Origin: Marinagarivorans algicola
GTDB lineage: Bacteria; Pseudomonadota; Gammaproteobacteria; Pseudomonadales; Cellvibrionaceae
Assembly: GCF_001292705.1 (NCBI RefSeq)
Contig: NZ_LGAK01000033.1
Coordinates: forward strand, 1 to 38,460
Direction of reading: 5' to 3'
DNA: 38,460 nucleotides
The translations under genes and the position numbers were made by a program. The notes below the pieces were generated by a model. The model had not been told where the DNA came from, did no database searches, and saw nothing but the letters and a program-made list of their open reading frames with translations. Shown piece after piece: positions 33,942 to 38,460 of this stretch. Numbering within the stretch: position 1 is the stretch's first letter; each line of letters opens with the position of its first letter.

Positions 33942-34544
33942 TTAATGCTTTTGTGCGGTTAAGACGCCGTTATCGGTGAATACGCCATCGAGTGTTATAT
34001 CCCAAGGTGCTGGCACGATAGGGTGTTGCTGTAGGTAATGACCCACACCCCAAATGCGTTTTTTACGCGTTCTGCAAATACGGCTCAGTGCGCGATCATA
34101 AAACCCTCCCCCCATGCCAATTCTATGGCCTTGTCGATCAAAGGCGACAAGCGGGCATAAAATCAAATCCATCTTATCCAGTGCCATCAGGCGTACTTTT
34201 TGTGGCTCGAGTAGGCCAAATCGTCGAGTAACAAGCTTACTGTGTGGCATAAATAAGCTAAATCGCATAATCAGCTTTGTTGCTTCTGCGCGATCAATGG
34301 CAGGCCTTTTTTGAATAACGGGTAAGTAACAGGCTTTCCCTTGCTTGTGAGCCAGTTTTATCAATGGCGCTAGGCTAATTTCACCCTCAGAAGCAATATA
34401 AGCGCTGATGCAATTGGCTCGGCGAAAGCTCGGGTGACGACTAATATGTATGCAGAGCTGCTGAGCGGCAAGGCGCTGCTGAGCGTAAGAAAGTGCTTGG
34501 CGTTGTTGGCGGATAAGCGCGCGCGTAGCGCAAGCATTAGGCAT
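33942..34544 (-). CDS. ygfA: 5-formyltetrahydrofolate cyclo-ligase family protein
   Basis: Converts 5-formyl-THF to 5,10-methenyl-THF with ATP, salvaging stored folate. Visible motifs are the basic N-terminal RALIRQQRQALS, IAYIASEGEIS-like strand (ISAYIASEGEIS), LCPLVAFDRQGHRIGMGGG and GFYDRAL. The frame continues upstream to 34649, but that part lies inside the 6S RNA; ATG 34544 gives 200 aa, matching the family. The 6S RNA gene lies just upstream on the same strand, the classic ssrS-ygfA pair of gammaproteobacteria, so both may be co-transcribed. Confidence 0.92.
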   Translation of the reverse strand: MPNACATRALIRQQRQALSYAQQRLAAQQLCIHISRHPSFRRANCISAYIASEGEISLAPLIKLAHKQGKACYLPVIQKRPAIDRAEATKLIMRFSLFMPHSKLVTRRFGLLEPQKVRLMALDKMDLILCPLVAFDRQGHRIGMGGGFYDRALSRICRTRKKRIWGVGHYLQQHPIVPAPWDITLDGVFTDNGVLTAQKH

Positions 34545-34590
34545 GGGCAGCCTGTAGTGGGCTAAGAAATATTGAGAGGAATGCGTCTGT

Positions 34591-34753
34591 AAAAACGAGA
34601 GCAACTGAAGGATCTTGCCTTGAACCCGACGGTTCAAGTGGGAGAACACTGATACCCATTAGGCTTTCCGTCAAGCGGACATGCACACAAGATAAGCTAG
34701 CGAGCTCCTGGATTAAGTTTATCGGCTCAGGGAATCACCCTCAGCGGCTCTCA
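34591..34753 (-). ncRNA. ssrS: 6S RNA
   Basis: Regulatory RNA that mimics an open promoter and binds sigma70 RNA polymerase in stationary phase. Read on the minus strand, the conserved CCCTGAGCCGATA and the hairpin CTTGAACC-GTC-GGGTTCAAGG are both present. The closing stem forms from GAGAGCCGCTGAGG at the 5' end and CCTTCAGTTGCTCTC at the 3' end, followed by TTTTT. Each arm is about ten bases shorter than in E. coli, giving about 160 nt instead of 184. It lies directly before ygfA, as in other gammaproteobacteria. Exact ends are inferred from the stem and the upstream -10 box. Confidence 0.9.
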
Positions 34754-34758
34754 CGTAA

Positions 34759-34768
34759 ATTGTAACAC
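34759..34768 (-). promoter_or_regulatory. Extended -10 promoter of 6S RNA
   Basis: On the minus strand TGTTACAAT combines TACAAT (34764 to 34759) with an upstream TGN, and the first base of the 6S closing stem follows after about six bases. The -35 region is weak. Confidence 0.6.
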
Positions 34769-34842
34769 CCAAAGCGCTGGCGCTGAAAACATTTTTTTCA
34801 TAAGTCGTTAAATGTTTTTGATGCGCATATTTTTAGCACAAA

Positions 34843-34922
34843 GAGCTATATAGGCGATGTGTGAGTTATATAGGCAATGTGTGAGCTATATAGTCAGTGT
34901 GTGAGCTATATAGTCAGTGTGT
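34843..34922. repeat. 20-bp tandem repeat, four copies, between ssrS and the M16 protease gene
   Basis: Four exact-length units begin at 34843, 34863, 34883 and 34903. The last two are identical (GAGCTATATAGTCAGTGTGT); the first two differ at three or four positions. It lies in the divergent region, about 80 bases upstream of the 6S promoter and 165 bases before the protease start. Confidence 0.97.
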
Positions 34923-35033
34923 GCTCAAAAGCAGCCCGTAAACGCGTAAATTTTGGTGTATGACATTAACAACTTTACACGTCTGACTTTATCCCGTGTA
35001 GTATCTCTCACTGAGAACTCCTGAGGGCAGATT

Positions 35034-35096
35034 ATGTCCTACGATGTTCAATATTTAGATTCTTTAGTCAATACATTGAGGCGACAATGCACATAG
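35034..35096 (+). other. 20-codon upstream ORF overlapping the M16 protease start
   Basis: ATG at 35034 follows TGAGGGCAG and opens a frame (MSYDVQYLDSLVNTLRRQCT) that ends in TAG at 35094-35096, ten bases into the protease gene. The protease ribosome site lies inside it. This arrangement fits translational coupling or a small leader peptide. Confidence 0.4.
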
Positions 35097-38000
35097 CAAA
35101 ATTTATGAGAGCAACACGACTGAAACTCGGAGCGCTAAAAATAAGGCGCTCGGCTACTTTTTTTGTATTGTTGGTTGGGCTTTTAAATGAGGCTAGTGCT
35201 CAAAGTGCGATGGATAACGTGAGCGTAAAGCCCTCGTTGGATACCCCTGTACAATCCGTACAGCCAGAGCTAAGTCCTAACGATACGCGTCAGGTTGAAT
35301 ATTTTGTATTACCTAATAACCTACCGGTTTTATTAATCAGTGATGCCAATGCCGATAAAGCTTCTGCTGCGCTAGATGTTAATGTGGGTAGCGGAGAAGA
35401 TCCTTTAGAGCGTGCAGGGCTCGCCCATTTTTTAGAGCATATGTTGTTTTTGGGTACCCAAAAATACCCTGATGCAAAAGAATATCAAGCCTTTATCCAG
35501 CAGCATGGCGGCACTCACAATGCCTTTACTAGCCTTGAACACACGAATTATTTTTTTGATATTAAAGCCGACCAACTAGCCGGTGGCCTAGATCGCTTTG
35601 CGCAGTTTTTTATTGCTCCTTTATTTAATGAAGAATATGTCGAGCGTGAACGCAACGCTGTGCATTCAGAGTTTAGGGCAAAATACAGTACTGAATATCG
35701 TCGACAAGAAGATGTGTTAAGGCAATTAGTGCTTAAAGGCCATCCGTTATCGCGCTTTAGAACCGGCAATTTAGACTCTCTACATAATAAAGATGGCGAA
35801 TTGCGCAAGGCGTTGGTTGACTTTTACCAGCAGTATTATGCTGCTAGCAATATGCGTTTAGTGGTGTCTGGTCGGCAGTCTATTGCACAATTAAAGGCGT
35901 TGGTGACACCGCTGTTTAGTCAAATTAAAGACTTTGATGTGCTTCACCCGCCTGAGTCTGCGCAACTCTATCCAGAAGACTTTTTGCCTGCCTCTGTCAG
36001 TATTGTGCCAAATACCGAGGTGCGATCGGTGACTTATCGCTTTGCGCTCCCTAAAAACACAGCGTGGATGAAAAAACCACTGAGTTACTTAGGCTTTTTG
36101 TTAGGGCACGAAGGTGAGGGCAGTTTACTGTGGTTACTGCAACAGCAAGGCTGGGCATCTGGGCTCTCGGCGGGTACTAGTGGCGGCTGGCGCACAGGTG
36201 ATATTTTTGCTATCAGCATGAGCTTAACACCTGAAGGCCTAAAAAATATTGCTCAAATCGACACGCTGGTCTTTGAGACCATTGATGATGTTTTGAAGCA
36301 AGGTATTGATCAGTGGCGCTTTGATGAATTAAAAAATTTAGGTGAAATCGATTTCCGCTTTAAAGAGCGCAGTGACGTTATGACAGAGGTGAGTCATTTA
36401 GCCGGTAAAATGCATACGATTGATAGTACCTTGCTATTTAGTGTGGATTATCGATGGGGTGAGTTTGATGAGAAACTGATCAAATACTTGGGAGGGTATT
36501 TGGCGCGAGAGAATGTTTTGCGTATTGTCACCGCGCCCGAAGTGGCGGCAGGGGTGCAGCCAACGGCCCAAGCAGCGGCTCATGCGCAACGTAAACGTCA
36601 CACCGGTGATGAGCTGAGCCAAACACCTTTGTATCAAGTTCCCTATAAAGTAGAATCGCATTACCAGCCAGCCACGCACAAGGTGGCTAAAGCGCTACGC
36701 TCACAGCGCGCTTTACCTAAAAAGAATACCTTTGTACCAAAAAGTTTACAGCTCACTAAGCATCATGATGCACTGCCTGTACAAACGATACAGCAAGCGC
36801 GTTTTAATGCGTGGCATGCGTCTAATACTGACTTTAAAGTCCCTAAAGCTATTATGCGTGTTCGCTTAAAGTCAGCTTGGGTTGAGCAAAGCGCGCGCCA
36901 TGGGGCGCTGGCTGCGCTATTGGCTGATGTTGTTCGAGCGGATTTAAATCCTGTGACTTATCCAGCGGCGATGGCAGGTGCTAATTTTGGTGTGAGTGCG
37001 ACAGCGCGAGGGCTAGACTTTAGTTTAAGTGGTTACAGTGATAGCTTAGATGAGTTGTTAGATTACACCCTTAAACGTTTAAAGTTATTCAGTAAAGGGC
37101 GGGCAAAGCTGACCGAAACCGACGCAGTATTAACCATCAAAAACCAGCTAGAGCGCCATTATCGCAATCAACTGAAAGCGACGCCTTATCGTCAAATTAT
37201 GGGGCACTTGGCCGCAGCGATTTACGCCCCTTATTGGCCGTCACAGCAAATAGCCGAAGAATTGACGACAATTACACCTGAAGAACTGATTAGTTTTACC
37301 AAAGCACTCTTTAAGCAAAGCGAGGTTACGCTGCTCACCACGGGTAATTTAGAGCAAAAGCAAGCCGAGAAAATGGCTAAGCAGGTGAAGAAAGTTTTGG
37401 TTAAAGGGCGTAACTTTGAGCCTAAAACGCAGGCTAAAGTTGTAACTATTCAAGGTATGCAGGCGATTAATATTCGCGCTGATCACAAAGATAATGCCCT
37501 AATGGTGTATAAGCAAGGCGCTAATAACTCGTTACTTGAGCAGGCACAATTGAGCATGCTGGCCCAAACGTTAAGTGCGCCATTTTATTATCAATTACGT
37601 ACGCAGCAGCAACTGGGTTACATTGTGTTTGGCAGTTATTACCCTGTGCGTCAAATGCCGGGTATTGTATTTTTAGTGCAATCGCCAGAGACGAGCGTAG
37701 CAAAAATCAAAGAGTCTATTGATGCTTTTTTAGCGGAATATACCCCCGACTTCGCAACGCAATTTCATGTGCATCAGTTAGCAATTGTGAGCCAATTAAG
37801 TGAGGAGCCTAAAAACTTAAGTCAGCTAACCAGTGAATACTGGCAGAGCATTAACAATGACGACCCGCAGTTTAATCGCAAGGCCAAGCTGATTAAAACA
37901 GTCGAGTCGTTGGAGCCTGAGGCTTTTGCAAAATGGTACCAACGTTTTATGGCCAGCGAACAAGGTTTATTATTGTATTCAGTGAATCATCAGCGCGCGA

Positions 38001-38194
38001 AAAAAAGCGCGGTATTACAGGGAGATAATGGCCCTATTCACCTCTCAAGTCAGGCGCCGTTAAACGAGTCAAAGCCAGTATCGGGCAAGACAATACAGGC
38101 CAAAAAACAACCAAGCGAAGCGTTTGAGACCCTAAACCATATTACAGACTATTCAGCTTTTAAAGCCAAAAGTACGACAGTTACGTACCCTTAA
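35087..38194 (+). CDS. Exported M16-family metalloprotease (pitrilysin/insulinase-like)
   Basis: Periplasmic zinc protease that probably degrades small peptides. A long N-region (about 26 residues, several basic) precedes the signal core TFFVLLVGLL and a cleavage site near ASA-QS. The inverted zinc motif is His114-FLE-His118 with catalytic Glu117, and the third ligand is Glu195 in ERNAVHSEF, 77 residues later as in pitrilysin. The N-terminal peptidase half is followed by the inactive middle and C-terminal domains (GQLGYIVFGSY-like: QQLGYIVFGSYYP). A linker near 520-560 is basic and low in complexity. At 1035 aa it is slightly longer than protease III (962). ATG follows GAGG. Single gene with its own terminator. 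Confidence 0.93.
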   Translation: MHIAKFMRATRLKLGALKIRRSATFFVLLVGLLNEASAQSAMDNVSVKPSLDTPVQSVQPELSPNDTRQVEYFVLPNNLPVLLISDANADKASAALDVNVGSGEDPLERAGLAHFLEHMLFLGTQKYPDAKEYQAFIQQHGGTHNAFTSLEHTNYFFDIKADQLAGGLDRFAQFFIAPLFNEEYVERERNAVHSEFRAKYSTEYRRQEDVLRQLVLKGHPLSRFRTGNLDSLHNKDGELRKALVDFYQQYYAASNMRLVVSGRQSIAQLKALVTPLFSQIKDFDVLHPPESAQLYPEDFLPASVSIVPNTEVRSVTYRFALPKNTAWMKKPLSYLGFLLGHEGEGSLLWLLQQQGWASGLSAGTSGGWRTGDIFAISMSLTPEGLKNIAQIDTLVFETIDDVLKQGIDQWRFDELKNLGEIDFRFKERSDVMTEVSHLAGKMHTIDSTLLFSVDYRWGEFDEKLIKYLGGYLARENVLRIVTAPEVAAGVQPTAQAAAHAQRKRHTGDELSQTPLYQVPYKVESHYQPATHKVAKALRSQRALPKKNTFVPKSLQLTKHHDALPVQTIQQARFNAWHASNTDFKVPKAIMRVRLKSAWVEQSARHGALAALLADVVRADLNPVTYPAAMAGANFGVSATARGLDFSLSGYSDSLDELLDYTLKRLKLFSKGRAKLTETDAVLTIKNQLERHYRNQLKATPYRQIMGHLAAAIYAPYWPSQQIAEELTTITPEELISFTKALFKQSEVTLLTTGNLEQKQAEKMAKQVKKVLVKGRNFEPKTQAKVVTIQGMQAINIRADHKDNALMVYKQGANNSLLEQAQLSMLAQTLSAPFYYQLRTQQQLGYIVFGSYYPVRQMPGIVFLVQSPETSVAKIKESIDAFLAEYTPDFATQFHVHQLAIVSQLSEEPKNLSQLTSEYWQSINNDDPQFNRKAKLIKTVESLEPEAFAKWYQRFMASEQGLLLYSVNHQRAKKSAVLQGDNGPIHLSSQAPLNESKPVSGKTIQAKKQPSEAFETLNHITDYSAFKAKSTTVTYP

Positions 38195-38204
38195 CGTCTC
38201 TGTA

Positions 38205-38236
38205 GACCGCTAAAACCCTAGGTTTTGGCGGTTTTT
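38205..38236 (+). terminator. Terminator of the M16 protease gene
   Basis: CCGCTAAAACC pairs with GGTTTTGGCGG (one G-U pair) around a three-base loop, followed by five T residues, 12 bases after the stop codon. The remaining 38237-38460 holds no gene I can support, only a short stem CCACCGAC / GTTGGTGG at 38412-38432. Confidence 0.88.
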
Positions 38237-38460
38237 GTTAGTCTTGGTGCCTCTGTTTTGCTTTGTCTGCGTAAGCGGCTTAGCTAGAAATGTGAATTTG
38301 ATCTGTGTAGAATCGTGTCGCCTTAATCCGTAGCTCATGGGTGTTAAGGTGGTTTTGTGGTTATATTAGCGGGCACATTGGCCTATTACCCTCCTGGCAC
38401 CAGAGCTACTCCACCGACGTAAAGTTGGTGGCTTTCGAGTTTGTATCGTATGCATTTGTA

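Noticed and set aside
38341-38460. Open plus-strand frame from GTG reaching the right edge
   Set aside because: Forty codons with no ribosome site and no recognisable protein signature; too little to call.

Overview
The window reads as chromosome of a marine gammaproteobacterium, most likely of the Cellvibrionaceae (Saccharophagus/Teredinibacter relatives). Three things point there: a fused bioH-bioC gene inside bioB-bioF-bioHC-bioD, a fusion known from those genera; a large GH3 exo-glucanase lipoprotein; and the Pseudomonas-like order DUF2062 / comEC / exbB-exbD / lpxK / kdsB / low-molecular-weight phosphatase / murB. I see no phage, insertion sequence, tRNA, rRNA or CRISPR.

Layout. 1-2000: terminator of an off-window gene, then a di-haem cytochrome c lipoprotein related to RoxA/MauG-type proteins, closed by a terminator almost identical to the first. 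2118-7105 (minus): moxR, DUF58 and tgpA-like transglutaminase, a usual three-gene set. 7242-9851 (minus): GH3 glucanase with its own terminator. 10103-13825 (minus): DEDDh exonuclease followed at 3 bp by a giant AsmA/DUF748 protein. 14018-14545 (minus): DUF2062 protein. 14723-22017 (plus): comEC, exbBD, a strong terminator, then lpxK-kdsB, phosphatase and murB (DNA uptake, inner-membrane energy coupling, lipid A/Kdo and peptidoglycan precursors). 22024-24776 (minus): diguanylate cyclase, GIY-YIG protein and a ParA-like ATPase, the least ordinary cluster. 25354-26118 (minus) comF, divergent from the biotin operon 26345-31116 (plus). 31171-32652 (minus): OmpA-family periplasmic/outer-membrane protein. 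32653-33941: a long spacer with palindromes and one possible small membrane protein. 33942-34753 (minus): a compact 6S RNA and 5-formyl-THF cyclo-ligase. 35087-38194 (plus): an exported M16 (pitrilysin-type) protease.

Most genes are housekeeping, so no clearly new system is evident. What the genes do not explain is in the spacers: at least six intergenic short tandem repeats with different units (8, 16, 16, 18, ~18 and 20 bp), several next to starts or stops; perfect inverted repeats in the 0.9-kb spacer after the OmpA gene; and a poly-T/overlapping-ORF arrangement at the start of comEC. Start sites were chosen from Shine-Dalgarno sequences, family N-termini and overlap with other elements, and several differ from the longest open frame.
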